Shown: piece after piece, positions 23,197 through 38,100 of the stretch
Position numbering within the stretch: the stretch's first letter is position 1
Layout of the letters: each line of letters starts with the position of its first letter
Position numbers and translations under genes: made by a program
Source: Strigops habroptila
Taxonomy: Eukaryota; Chordata; Aves; Psittaciformes; Psittacidae
Assembly: GCF_004027225.2 (NCBI RefSeq)
Contig: NC_044288.2
Coordinates: 17,618,744-17,682,743, forward strand
DNA: 64,000 bases
Reading direction: 5' to 3'
Notes under the pieces: generated by a model
Seen by the model: only the letters and a program-made list of their open reading frames with translations
The model's database searches: none
Told to the model about the DNA's origin: nothing

Positions 23197-26100
23197 CTGA
23201 AACATACAGAGAGGGAACAGGTTTGTCAATGATGAGGGAAACTTCTACACAGCTTGAAACTGGGGGAAAGGATTGCCTACTGCTAGGGTGTTTTCTGGAA
23301 GCACAGTAAGAACTGGGTAACAGTACTGGGGACATAATTACACGACAATCATTCAGGAAAACCATTCCCTACAGTGGAATAACTTAGTGCTAATCCTGAA
23401 CTCATCACAGCCAGAGCCAATCATAAATCCCAGCCCGTAGGAGCCTACAGCATGAGTGCTGTTCCTTTCGGGGCTAAACTCCACCTAACAAAGCTTTCTA
23501 GAAGCTCTGTGTTGCTCATATCTTCCTACTACTGTTTTCTATTACAAATACCACAGCCTTATAGTCTTTTCCCTATTTCACAAGATACAGCATTTGCAAG
23601 CAGGCAAAAGATACTTAAATAGCATGTGAAGGACAGTGACTAACAGAGAAACCCAGCTACCAGTGACACCTTCAGCTAAGGCTGTCTAACACTTTCCATT
23701 ACAAGGACTGCTTACAAAAGCAAGGCCAACTTAACTCTTTGTGGGCTGAAATTTTCCATGCACGATGTGTTGGGTTGAATTATTTAAACACTGGTAAAAC
23801 ACATAATCATTTTCAAGAACAGAGTTAGGGGAATAAGTAATCTCCCGATCGGCATAACAGCCTACTTCAGGTTCTCAAGTGATAGAAGAACACAAAAGTA
23901 TTCTGACATGTCAAAACAAAGGTCCTTTGGCTTGGAGCACCTAAAATCAGGGGCCAGCAGTTATGGACTTTGCAACACACTCCTTCAATTTCCTTATCTA
24001 TGAAATGGGGGCAATGCCAAACTTGCCTCCCAGGGAAACTGCGAAGGAGAAAACATTTAAAGAGCTCAATACCATGACAATAGCTGTCTCAAAGTCCCTA
24101 TGGAAACATATGACTTACAGAGAAACTTAAGACTTATATAGAAACCACCTGCTAGTAATAAGGCAGCAGTCAAAATACTGTAGGATGGGAAGAAACTTTG
24201 CTCATAGAGTGCCATCCCACCCTGCGCAGGGCACAACGCAGGGCTCACATGGAAAGTATGATACACATAATGTAACCTAATAATGATTAACAGCCAAGTT
24301 ATAATTACACAGGACCTGGCATTTCCTAACTCCCACATTTTTTACGTCGTAACTGTAATGCTCTTTTAATTTGGTCTTTCACATTGGGTAGGATTAGGTG
24401 CCTCTGGAATAAAAGACACCAGTCAGTGAGAAGGGGACATGATATACAGAGCTTATCTCCTGACAAGGGCCTGCCTAGGAAAAGGGGGATTTTGCTGTGA
24501 GTTAGAAGCCAAGAGATAGGGAGAGAAACCCCAAATCAGTAAGCCAATGTAGCAGCGTATCAGGGAAATGCAGTACAAATGACACTGAGGGCAACCAGTG
24601 CCACACTAGACCTACCATGCCATATCTCGTCCCACAGAGCACTACACCCCATGGGCAAAGTTACAAACCAAAGAGTAACATACCAGCAGTGTTCAGCTCT
24701 TTCAGCTCGGCAGGGAGTTAGGAGTGGCAACAGAACAAACAATTAATAGTGAGCACAGGCAGCAAGAAATAAAGCACTCATTTACATGTGTATTTATAAC
24801 CAGGATATCTGCGTTTAGCGAGCTCAGTGAAATGAGGAGCTGCAGAAAACATGGCTTTTGCTGGACAGTTGGCATTCCAGCAGATAAAGGCTTCAAAACC
24901 CAGAGCACCACTGGAGACAAAGTCAGTATTTTTAGGGGACAAGCCTGCCCGCTGTGCCCCCCTCCTTGCCACCCCTCAGAGCATGACGCAGGGTGACTTT
25001 TCAGGGAGAATGACCGCAATGGAGTTGGGTTATTTCAGTCCACAGCAGCTCAGCTGACAGGAGATGTTACACCGCAAACAACAGAAAAACCATCCAACAC
25101 TAAGATTTTGCATCATATGGTAGGAAAATGTGATTTCAGTGCAGCAGGGGGGTGGGGAATAGAAAAATAATATATATTCCTCTGCACAGCTCGGTACTGC
25201 TGAGTGTTTATGAGTCACACACACCTGGCACTCGCTTGGAGCCTGCCTCCCAGCACGCACACAGCCCTCTTGTTTCGTTGAGACAGAAAATTAAGCAGCA
25301 CCCGGGTTGGTCTCTAGGTCAGCACAGAAGCTGCACCACCATGTTTCCTTATCGCAGATCTAATATGTATGGAGCATTGCTCTGTAGCAGCGCAGAAGGA
25401 AGTTCGGCATCATGCACTGATATTTAATGGAGTTTTATGCTGGGAATAATCTGCGTTTGGCTCCATTAGGTTAGTTTGACCCAGGCCTGGCCATTAAAGG
25501 GGGAGGGAAAAGAAATACAGAAGTGTAATAATTACAGCAGTGAGAGACTATGCAATGTAGGGTACACAGGAGGGTTTTGAGCAGAATATGATTATAGGAT
25601 AGTGGATGGGATGCAGGCTGAAGCAAAACTCAAGTGGGTATGTAGAAGGCAAGGCTGCAAGCAAGACAACAGAAAGGCGGGTGTCAGATATGTGACTGTG
25701 GACCTCTGGGATGTCTTCAAATCTGAAAATTACTTTTAAGGACAGAGAGGACCAGTAGGATCCCCAGGTAATTCCCAGTAAGGTAAGCTGAAGAAGCCCA
25801 CCCAGAGATTTCTGGATGACATCTTGTGGAACAATGCTGCCCTGGTTTTAAAAACCTCACGAGAGTGAGTCTATGATACCCGTCAGTAACAGATCCCAGG
25901 GCTGAAATAATTGTCCTTGCAACCACTGGGGGTATGGTTGATGATGAATCCTCTAATATCAATAAAAAAAATTCTCTTCTTTCCTGCGGATTTTGACTGC
26001 TTTAGCAGAATTTTGGCTTATTTTCCGCCCACCCCCCCCACCCAGCCCCTGGACTGACCTCATGATAAAACCTTCTTTCATTTTGGCCACTTAGAGAACT

Positions 26101-29100
26101 CATAAATTTTCAGTAGTGAAACTTTTCCCCTTGCTCCATAACCTCAACCACGAGGCCATGAATGGCTTCTCTTTCTGGGAAGATGCCTTGATTTTAAGCA
26201 GTACAGTTCAACAGGCAAAAACCACTGTGTTTAACACTATGCCAAGTGTCTGTGGTTAACCCCAGGATCCATGGCAAATTCACAGCACAGTGGCAGCACT
26301 GACCCACGAGCAATACAAAATCTTCCTTAATACTGAATTTTTTTAAGTGTGACATGTGAAGCAAAATATATGCTAAATGTCTTCTGTCCTGCATGGGAAG
26401 CACCTCTCACATGGTACAAAAAATTCTGTGTGTCTTTACAGCACAAAAAACCAAGGAGTAGGCCTGAGTTCAAATGGGTCTATTGGGAACACAGAAGGCC
26501 TGGGAACACTGCTGTGGTGCTATAATGCTGCTCTTAGTGGTGCTGAAGCTTTTTGGGGGCAAACTCATTACTAACAAAGACCATCAGGTAACCTTCGCAG
26601 CAGCAGAATGAGATTCCTCTGGCTCTCTGCTGAACAGCCAACACCCCGCTCTCATCTGATCTCTCCACATGGGATCATCCTTCCACAGTGTATCCTTCCC
26701 TCCAACATTGATGCTGTTTCACCCTGAAAGTCCCTTTCAAACAGGATTTTCCCCTACCCCCAGGACACATTCAAATGTACTGAAAGCCTCACAGGTGCCC
26801 CAGTAAACAATGTGCTCACCAAAAGGAGTTGCAGGTGATGCCCCCCTTACCACAGAGCCACTCTTGTGGTTTTTAAATGAAGCAGCTGCTGCTCGGAAAA
26901 AGGCTGATGCTTTCCATGGCCAGCCCCATTTGGCAATGACTCCAGATGCCCTAGCGCAATCTGTCTGGACCTCAGCCCAGTGCTGATCATCACTAACCGG
27001 TCTCCAGAGTAACTGTGATGCAAAAGGCCACGCTGGAGATACAGGAAAGGGCTAAAGCAGTGGAAAGGACAATGGAACAGATCGTGTCATCAAAACAGGG
27101 CAAGGAAACCTAGGACAACAGGTGTTTTGATCCTCTGTAGCTCTGCTCCCCTCTTCCAACATTTTCAATGCTACCTTATATGCTGTAAAGCTTTAAAGTG
27201 TAGCACATACGCAGCCAAGGCTGCCCTACTGTAAAACATCCCCAGCCTAAATGAGAGCAAGAGCAGGTCATCTGTACCAGGGCCAGACGGTCCAGACCGA
27301 TAGCCACGATGTAGCATCTGTAACAAGGATTTGCCTCTAAGTCAGCCATATCTGACAAGGGTCTGGCCCACCTGTCTGATGTGCTGTATAACAGCTACTG
27401 CAGCTATTAGTGTCATCCACATATCTCCATAGGAAAGATGTTCCATTGGAATAGCCCCAAGTGAGCTGCTGAGACTATAACCATTTAGAAGACCAAACAA
27501 AGCAGACAGAAATCAACTGTAAAACTCTTCTTAAGCAGCCTAGCACCCACCATGTGCCTGGCTAACTTCTCAGGATGTGACAAAAGTCTGGTTGGGGTCA
27601 TCCCAAATCCAAAAGGTCATGGTGGCAAGCAGTGACTCTCCTGTGGGCTCCTTACGTAAACTCTGAAGCACAGTATCGAATTCAACAAAGACGCTATTTA
27701 TATGCATACAATGGCTTATCAGCAGTAAATCAATGCCAGCAACTAACACGATCATTAATAATAACATCTATCAATTCTTTCCAAACACTGCTTCCTGTTA
27801 AAAACACCTCCACACCCTCACCCCCAGCAAGATGCGTAAGAAACTTATGAGAGCATACTGTTAGGGAAAGAAGTGGAGGCAGTATGAGATGCCAAGTCAT
27901 AAAATGCTGATGTTTGACCTTTTTTAGGATTACGTTTTGAAACCAAACAGACGCGCTAAGAAGAGAAGGTCTTAAAACATGACATTTAGATTTGCTTCAA
28001 GTCCCTTTCCCTTGGTATTTGTGTATCCTAGAGATCACACGTGCTTCTAAAGTTAAGTGAAGGGAACTTGGTGTTTATCAGAAGCTGCAAAAATCAAAAT
28101 CTTTAAGTGCAACACAGCCACAAATGTTTATGTTACTTCCAATTAAAATATTCAAACAGTTTAAAAATCAAAATCCAAGGTCTTCATTCCAGCCAATTTA
28201 TCATCTACTTCACATTCCACCTCACTGGCACAGCAGGCTGCAGTTTAAATTTTAAGTCGACTCCATGAGGACACATTTTTGAAAGTTCTGGAAGAGCTTT
28301 AAATAGCTCTTTGCCTAAGTAGCAGTTTGGACAGTACAGCTTTGTTACAGATGCTGAGATCAGTACTGCAGGATGTTAGCTGGATAGATCAAAACATAAC
28401 TTGTCAGGAAAATGCCTCTGGAATTTGATAATGCAGCTCTTCTCCACTTCTACCCAGGAGTAAATGCCTGGAACAAGCATACCCATATTAAGCCAAGCAG
28501 CAGCACTGATTAAAGCAACTGCTCTGCATTCTCTGCAAGCTAGATCTTAGAGAGACAGCTCATTGCAGGATGCTTTACTGCATACCATATTAGCTTTACT
28601 TCTAAGTTTCTGACATGCTGCAATAGTGCCTATCCTGCCTAGACAGAGTTTGGCACTTCTGGAATAGGATCATATTCTTTCTTCTTGTGCCTAGCTACCA
28701 AATTAAATTGTCAGAGCACAGGGCTTACCAGTTACCTCGCTTACACTTCAGCACAATTGGGTGATGTACTGCTTTATTTCAATCATGTCACAATGCTCTG
28801 AAGCAGAAACTCAATTCTTCTGGACAAGAAAGACTCAGAAGAGAAATGAAAGGCAGGCAGGAGAATTGGAGGTTTAGAGTAACTCACCGATGTGATAAAC
28901 CTGTACAAAGGCTGTCGTCTCTCTGTGTATTTCACTGTGATGGGGCTCAAATCATAACGAAACCAGATAGCTGGGATAATGCGGCCAGTGTGACTGTAGG
29001 CTACGTACTCCTACAAAAGAAAGAGGGGAGAAAATGGCAGAAAATGTGAGCAATCTCATCCCATTTGGAGTGTCTGCAATAAAACTGCTCCCGTGGATAT

Positions 29101-32100
29101 GGCCCTTACTCCACTCTTTTGTATTAATGGTCAGACTGAAAGAAGCAAACAGTTAATTCCTATGACTGCTCCCCCCCACTTATGAAATAGGAAAATAAGG
29201 TCTTTATAGTCTGATAATTATATAGCTGGGAACAGAGAGTGATGGTGCTTACTCTCACCTTTATTCAAAGCTTAAAAAGTAAATAGAAAGGCTGTCATCA
29301 ATTTCTCTAGCTTAGATCTGCTCTATTTAAATACAAGCAGTCTCTAAGTGGTTGCAGGTGAAGCTTTTATACTGCCAGTAGGTAAATCAGGGATATTCAT
29401 CCAACAAATGGAATTTAGTTTGCAAGAACCTGAAAATCCCTTCTTGTCCATGCACTCAGAATAGCAAGCAGCAGCTCCTGTCTGAAAGGCCCCCTTTGCC
29501 TTGGGACCAACTATGTGAATGCTTTGCCCACTCGGTATAAATCACATGGAGCCATGTTTAAACCGTGCTGAAAGCCAAAATGAAACTGTATACAGAAAAA
29601 CATTGGCAAAGGTTCAAAAAATACTCCAAGCTGGTGTGGAAGAGACGTCTTCAGGTTGCCAGTGATGATCTCTTTTAATCCATTTCTTTAATAACAGCAA
29701 TCAATCAGGCAGATGACAACACCCCAACACGACATACTGCACACTGCCAGCGTAGAACAAATACTAACACCAACTTAGCATCACAAGTCACATCTTTTTG
29801 AGCTGATATTTTGTCTGCGCTCTCAGTGGAAACAGATATCAATTTCCAAGGATCAGGACATTTATCTTGACAGACTGAAGAAAAATCAAAGAAAAGCAGG
29901 CTGGGGACTTGTCAACCAGTGAGAGCCATCAGCACTGGCATGACACACACTGCCTCTTTACCCAGCTGCTCTTCCCTTCTTTAGCCCTATGACATGCCTG
30001 CAAACTCAGATCACTTCTTCCGTTTTAATTCTCCTTCACAAAGAGGCAAAGGCAACCTCAAATACTTCAGAAAGATGAAGACAGACAAGCAATAAGACAC
30101 CCATGAGCACGATAGAAAAAAAAGGCTAATTTTACTCTCTGTGAGCTCAAAGGGAGCTAGTGAACCAGCATCTATCCCCTTCATTAATCTCGTAATTCCC
30201 AAAATTCCCTCTAGTTTTTCTCAATGGATGACAAGAGAAGCAGAATGACTGAAGTCCCTAGTCATGAAGTTTTCAGGGCTGTTACTGCAGAAGTTCTGCA
30301 GCATATCTTGGGACACTGGCTATCTGGGGAAGTCAGGAAACAAGGGTATAGGAGGGAAAAGGGGAGAGGAGACAGACAGTCCACACTTAAGACTCTATCA
30401 ATCTCTTCATACTAGTCAATCTACGCCAGACTATTCCAATGGCTTCCAATTTCTGTTTCCCACAGATCAGGGCGGGAGACAAGGCCTAAAGCACTGATAA
30501 GAGAATTCTTGTTTTTAATGAGAAGAAAATGCAGATGCAGCACTGTTTCTCTGCCCTTCGGTTCTGATAGAACTGACCTCATTTTTTCCTTCCTCTCCCC
30601 TTTTCCCCACCAGCAATCCTGCCCTAATGAGTCAGTCTTGGCCGAACGCCCCCATTTGCAACCGTGCTCATGGAAGTGTCAAAAGCTCCTGCTGTCTATT
30701 TTCCAAATTACTATCAGAACTTGCGTCGCAAGAGTCTTATCAGAACAACAGTTGTGACATTAAGCAGAACAAATACATTGCAATCCGAATACAGGGAGAC
30801 ATCCAAATCACTGGGACACACTGTACAAGCCCAAGAGTCACTAGACAGGAACATTAATCTGACAAATAGTCGATGAGAGTGCGTGCTTGATTCTTAGTTA
30901 TTGCAAACTAGCAGTAATTAGATATTATAAACACATTCTGGACTTTCATTTAGCACTTAACTGGTAAATAGTTTTAAATTGAAAGACACTTTTTAACCTT
31001 AAAAACTCAATAGGGGTGCTTTTTAAAAGTTCAATACATTGTATTATTAAAATACAAATATCTTCACATTTAATGTAAATTAAGAATTATAAAGTTAAAA
31101 GAACTATTATAACCCACTAAAATAAAGTAGGCACTGTGAAATAGTCAACCAGCACCTATTTGGTTCAGTGGCTTAGTATCCGAAATCAACATCTGTAAAA
31201 AGCTAAACACTCTGCTGACTTAGTCTGATATGTCCATCACAATTAACACTGTTTTATTAATAAAACCACTTGTAAGTGCTGTTTTGTATGTTCAGTTCCA
31301 TTGCAGTTTCCACCCAGATGAATCTTGACACAAATCACAACAGCTCCTGCAGCACGTAAAAACCTTCCACACATCTTATAGAAATGTACATCAGTTAAAC
31401 TGACATATGAGAAAGTCAGGAGTGAGGCTACATTTCTCTAGGATTAAAACAATACCACCACCTGCTTTGACAAGCCCTCACAATCCAACCCTGGTAAATT
31501 CCAGCACCAGGAGCAAGAGGAAGCTTGAAGAGCTTCAGTTCCTCCTTCTCCCAGCAGAGGCTACTGCTCACCTACAAACAAATGCACACGGCTGCAGAGC
31601 AGAGGAGCAAGAGGGAGGAGGAATGACGACTGAAGATCCTCCATGCATCCACTGGGCTGCAATGAGGAGCTTCTCTGAGAACTACCTGCTTCTTTACCTT
31701 ATTTGCTACAGTATATTGGTATGAGTATCGCTGCTTGCCGCTCATGTCTTCGTACACTGTCGGGACTATCTTCAATATGTAATCATGAGACGCAAGAGCT
31801 GTGGTCAGGGAAGGAAAAGAGAAGAAAATACACATTAGAATTCAGAGAAAGGAATCACACACAACATTTCAAAGTAAATGTGCAAAATCAACAAGTCAGT
31901 CACAGAAACGGTGTCTCCCTCCTCCTTATCTCGGGTTCTGAGACAAAATGACAATTTCGCATCCTACATTTATGTCCTGTGTACAAAACTTTGTAAGGTA
32001 CATGGATGACACCAGAACCTGCCCACTATTCTGAGACTTCTGCAGTAGCACAACCCACAGAGATGAGTTTGGGTGTTTGGGTCACTTGAACCTTCCTAAC

Positions 32101-35100
32101 TGCTTGGAACTACAAATGCTAAGTCTTACCAGCACCACTAAAAGCTGTCCTGGTTAAATCAAGAACCAGCTAGCTCACTCAGCTTCTTTTGGCAGAAAAA
32201 GCTGAGGCATCACAACCTGTGTAGTCTCATTTCTCGTGCACCCATCTTTTCTTTCTTTCTCCTTTTTACTCCAGCTGCTTAACTTTTTTTCTCCCCATGA
32301 TTTAAATGGTTTGTGCTATTTTTTTATGTCTGCTGAAACAGTTCTAAAACAGAATTCTAAACGATTTCTTGGCAGGATCCTTTAGCCAAGTGTAACACAA
32401 TGACACTTGGCTTCTGGAGAAAAAAAGAAAGAAAGAAAGAAACAAACCCCAAATAAACCCAAACCACAACACAGTTGTTTAACTTCAGGAAGAGCCATAG
32501 AAATTTTGTTCCAAAAAGTGGACAAGAATGATATCCTGTGGGAGCCTGAACACTTGAAGGGAAATTCGCTGAATTGTAGCATGCACTAGAAATTTCTTTT
32601 TGCGTTGCTGGTCATAAAGAAGGGCAATGAAAATGTCTATCCTTCTAGCCATAGAGTGGAACTTAAGGTAAGAGCTAACTTGCTACACAAGAACAAGGAA
32701 AAGTTCTGGTGGTGGTGTCAGCAGGAAAGGGAAGCTATAGGAGTAGGATATGGGTAAAGAACTCAGTAATTCTGCGTCGGTCGTAACAGAGTTGGAGACG
32801 ATGTCTGGGTTGCAGAAGGGCTGCACAGGACCTTTTGGGCTAAGCCTTCTCTATGTTACTGGAGAAAATGGAAACGTCTGTCAGTAATGTCTGGATCATT
32901 TCGGTTAAAGAGGCAAATTAAAGACTTCTGGACACACCAGTGTTGCACGAATGGCCCTGTCTTCCCTCCTGCAAAGAGTGGCTAAGACCTGTAATCACCA
33001 AGAATACATACGATTTGAGCTGAGTTTGTCTGCTCCCTCCAAGGCATTGAATGCTCCATGAACGTTATGGACCTGGAAAGCAAAAAGGCATATGAAGAAA
33101 CTATGCTCTGACCTGGTACTCTTGACCTTTGCTTCCCTATCCTGTAACAAGGACATCAGCCTGATTCAACCTTTCTGAAAATAAAGCCTCAACCCAGTAA
33201 AAGATGACTTGAAATATCTTTCAGTGACCATCACCACAGAGGTTGGTTCCAAGTTAAAAAGTTGATTTCACAACATCTTACAAGATGAAATGCCAAAACC
33301 ACTCCAAAGCTAAAGGAATTGCAGTTGGAAGAGGCCAGTTGTGAAATTTCATAGTGAGATATTACCCAAGAGCTTTGCATAGTTAACTGTGAAATTAATT
33401 TATCAGGCTAAAAGGGAAGTAAATGGGAGTCATATGCAGGTTAAAACTCAAGAGTTCTCCTGTAAAGGCAGCTCATGTCAGAGCAGTTGGGTTTGTACAG
33501 CTTTAACTCATTAGCCCAGCTTTCCCACCACGCACACTACGCCCTTGGAGATGGGAAGGACACATGCCAACACTGCCATCCATTCAGCTTTTCCTGCAGC
33601 TGGTCCCAGGCACGCAAGTATCTGTTTGCCCAGAATAACAGGATTTCCATCCCATGCCTTCCACACGCTATGATCTGGGAGTCTGATGTCCACCACCAGC
33701 ATAATCAGCTTGTGAACTCTCTAGAGGGAAACCCCACCGCAACAGTTGTAGATCAGAGGTTGCATCATTCACATCATGTACAGTAAACTATACAGAAAGA
33801 ACAAATAATTCCACAACCTAGAAATTCCTGACCTTAAGCCAGACAACAGGGAAGAAGAGTTTGGAAGAAGTATTTGGTCATGGGTGTGACAAGGTTTCAC
33901 CTCACTAACAGTGCAATGCAATCTCCTTCCCAGACCCTCTCAACAACTGGTAGTATGTGGATGTATTCATCTCATCCTTAACGGCTGTTTGCCTATTCAG
34001 AATGCTACAGAGTGGATGATGATTTGGAGGAAGCAGCAATTGAACCCATTTTTTCTCCTGAGAAAGGAAATTCTAGAGGGACAAAATCATCAGCAAGGTG
34101 CTGGTAACAAGCACAGAGCAAAAGCCACAGCTGAACCTTCTATAGCACCTTTCAGTCTGCTGACATTTCAAATACTTTACACAAGAGTAACCATTTCCGA
34201 ACCACACATGGAGACTGTACATATTCTTTACTAATTTTAAAAGCATACAAAGAAAGAGAGGCCCCTGGACTGGGCTACAGTACTACATTCCATTCTGGAT
34301 ACAGCTAAGAAGTAAGCCTCTTATAGCATATCTGGGCCAGAGACTTTAAGGTCCACTTCAAACACCAACAGTAAATATTGAGTGGATACTCAGCAAGCAA
34401 CTGTATCTATCCTGTGAGGTATCAGTATATTTGGACTTTCATTTTGTCCTTGCCTCCCCAGCATCTACGCTTCCGTTTATACATATGCTGTCTGCTCTGC
34501 TTCTCTCTACACAGGTAGTTTGCAAAGCTGCGAGTTACAGAGCTTCCATGCAGACAAAGCCACCAGACACAGAATCATAGAATGGTTTGGGCTGGAAAGG
34601 ACCTTAAGATCATCTAGTTCCAACCCTCCTGCCACGGGCAGGGACACCCCGCACTAAACCATGTCACCCAAACTCCATCCAGCCTGGCTTTGAACACTGC
34701 CAGGGATGGAGCATTCACAACTTCCTTGGGCAACCCATTCCAGTGCTTCACCACCCTCACTGTAAAGAACTTCTTCCTTATATCTAACGCAAACTTCCCC
34801 TGTTTAAGTTTGAAGCCGTTACCCCTTGTCCTACCACTACAGTCCCTAATGAAGAGTCCCTCCCCAGCATCCTTATAAGCCCCCTTCAGATACTGGAAGG
34901 CTGCTATGAGGTCTCCACACAGTCTTCTCTTCTCCATAACCACCTGTTTCTGTGAGGGCAGGTCCTTCGTTGCTTCTCCCTCTCTTGCCTTTGCAACACA
35001 GATAGCATTTGTAACTCCCAGTCTAAGGTTTTACCATGATTTTCTTTGTGGAACATTCTGGGCTCCCATTACAATATTTGCTGTCCGTAATTAATCTCTG

Positions 35101-38100
35101 CTCTACAAAGTGCACAGGTGTGTTCCTTGGGGGAACATACTTGTTTGTACCTTGTTAAGTACCTGGAGGGACTTCAACAAGGAGTAAGCTTTTGGCCACA
35201 GTAACAAAATTGCTTTGCAACAGAGAACTTAAGCAAGCCTGTTTAGCCAGACGTTCTCAGGACTTGTCCTGCACTAGCATGGCCAAATCCAGTGCTTGGA
35301 GTAGTGGCACAGGAGGCTAGAGAATGGTTTAACAGTGCCAACGCTTTATTCTTCTGCAACATGGAGCTCAAAAAGATGCTTTCCAGGGCCTTGAACACCC
35401 TAGGCTTTAACCTCCACAAACACATGCGATGACATACAACTGGACATATAACTCAGGCAGAGTCCAACAGCAGGCTAAAGTAACTTCCAGCTTTGCAACT
35501 ATCAAGGGAAGAAAGACCTCTCACAAGGTTAGAACTCAGATTATTCAACACCACAATCTAGCACTCAAGAGAATTCTATGATTAAAAACATATAATCTCC
35601 TACTTTCCATATCTCTTTCTTTACTGGGCTACCTGACATGCAAGAACTTCACTGGTTTGAATTTTGGTCTCACCTACATGAGGGAAAAATGCACAAAAAG
35701 TCTGCCACTCTTGTGCATGAATTTCTGTTGAAGAATTGAAGCTCATTCAATGCCAGATGAGATTTCAATCTCTATTTCACAGACTGGTTTTTCTGGAGAA
35801 CACAGCATGTACCTTAGTGGATCATTCTGGCAGAGTTGGTAACAACCTACAAAGAACTCCCAGCACATGACACAAGTGAATGAGAAGCTCCTCACTCTCT
35901 TTAAGAAATATGAGCATATATTACATCAAAGCAGGTGGAGACAACCCAAAATATTCAAAGGTGTATCTAGATAGATTTAAAGCTCTCCGTACTTGCTGGC
36001 TCTCTATAACTGCTTGCTGAGTCTTGGTAGCACCTGTTTAGTGAACATATCCTTCTTTTAATTTGTGCTGCTGAACTCATGTTTGCCTACAGGAGCAGCA
36101 GCACCTACACGCTCCATTCCTTGTGTATGGAGATGATGAGTAGCTATTTTGAACTTGAAAATACTAATCAAAACTTGTCCAAATCAGAAGCCAACTACAT
36201 GTTTGCTAGACAGGTTTCTCACCACCAGAACTGAAGACGTTCACTCCTTTGCCCCCAACTGTCCAAGAGTTCTCAACTCATTCATGCTGATTTGCACTTA
36301 CTTAAAGACTCCATGATAAAACAGTGGGAATGCTACCTTAGAGTGCTGATTTCCCACGCAAACTATTAGCACTTACCTAATATTTTTCATAATCTCAGTG
36401 TGCTTTACAGACATTAAGCCAAGCTTATTTATATGCTAATATTCCAGCGTTCCCACACAAGATATTTCCTAAAAGAAGCCGGGAGCAGAATCAGAAGACT
36501 ACAAAGCAACGCTTAGACTTGTTAGCATGAAAAAGGGTTTTGGAAGTGGGTGTACAAGAAGCAGACTAATGAGACGTCTGTGCTGAGGAAAGAAGATTAC
36601 AGAGACACTATGGGTAAGCAATGTTTAGGGTGAGTCGCAAACTGGGTGTGCACATATATAACTCCCACCTATGATGCTGCCTCCTTGGAAGTAGGCTAGA
36701 GAAGTGCTGTAATCTGTTCTCATTGAGAAATCAGGAATTATTACATAACTTGCAACACCTGGTGAAACTCCATCCACTGGGCAAGTGTCCACATCCACCT
36801 TTTTCCCAGCAGGGAACTGGCAATTCTAAGTCTAAGTTGTGTTTCACAGAACCAATTTGACTAATAGGTGTCTGCTATACATGAAGTGAATTAAAAGGAA
36901 CCTGACTGGTGCCATGGTAAAGACAGTAGCAAGCACACATCTTCCCTTAGTACACTCACTGCTCCTCTGAAAGGCAGTCAAGATTTGATTGCTGTATTAA
37001 CACCGAAAACAGTACTGCATAGCCATTTTGCAAGCTGTATTAATACTGAAACCAGCACTGCATAGCATTTTGCAAAGCCATGAATCCTCATTTCTAACTC
37101 CTTTCAGGAAGATTACGACACAGTTTTCCAAAAGCACTTTCAGTTTCAGATAAAACTATCAGAGTTATTTTGTGACTGAACACTGCTCCCTCCTGAAGTG
37201 GCATGTAAAGAGTTTGCAAACTCTTCTGGACTGAGTGTACATTTTATGAATACAAGGGATGGGCTTACTTGCCCAGGCAGTCCTATCTCGTTCTCTCCAC
37301 ATTGTACATGGCCCTTTCATAAAACCAAAGTGTCTAATATTAAAGTCACTCTCATTGCATTCATTCCCCTAGAGCCAGGGAAATTTCAGGGAAGAGAACT
37401 CACCTGTAACTTGTCCCCAAATGAGAGCTTATGGATGACGTGAGTCATGTCAGGATTCTGAGGCTGCGCAGTGGCACTGTGCGTTGACACGTGAAAGTTA
37501 CCAGGGACCTAAAATTAGTCAAGACAGGGAAGACAGGATTTCACATTTTATCCCTCAAGGCATTGCTAGGCTGTGATATGAAGCAGAAATGCCTGGATCC
37601 ATCCAGCCTCGCAGGCTATATCTACTTAGCAGTGGACAACCTCTGGCATGTCAGAGAAAGGCTTCCTGCACTTGACCAACACCACCATACTGCATACAGA
37701 ATGGAGATCGGTTACATCCCACAGCCCAAGAGTCTGGCACCCTCACACTGCTGCTGACTAGGAGGTGATGAGTGGATCGCTGCCAGCTTTAGGGATTCCT
37801 AACACTTAAGGCTATGTCTTTCATCCCTATTAAAATAAAATTCATGTCTCTGACAAGCAACAAACAGTTGCTTAATGTTTTACTCCCACATCTCGCATTT
37901 GTAAATGGGCCCACTGCTGCAACACAAACAAAGCAAGCTGTGGATCTATTTGTATTGTAGTACTGGTCATGAGAAACCTTGTATTTGAGAAGATTGTACA
38001 TTAAGTTTTATATAAGAGAGAAAAAACCCACCAAAATCAATGGGGTTTTCCATACAAACTAAGCTAGATCTTCAGCTTCCAGCCCTGGCAATAGCCCTTC

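Larger units (their letters stand above)
33073..37403 (-). other. ERGIC1: ERGIC1 intron 6
   Basis: A 4.3 kb intron containing a CR1 copy (34.57-34.94 kb) and a local 43-bp duplication (36.99-37.08 kb). No exon seen. Confidence 0.85.

Noticed and set aside
34614-34943. 109-codon frame that reads like a real protein
   Set aside because: It is the end of the CR1 LINE reverse-transcriptase ORF, not a host gene.
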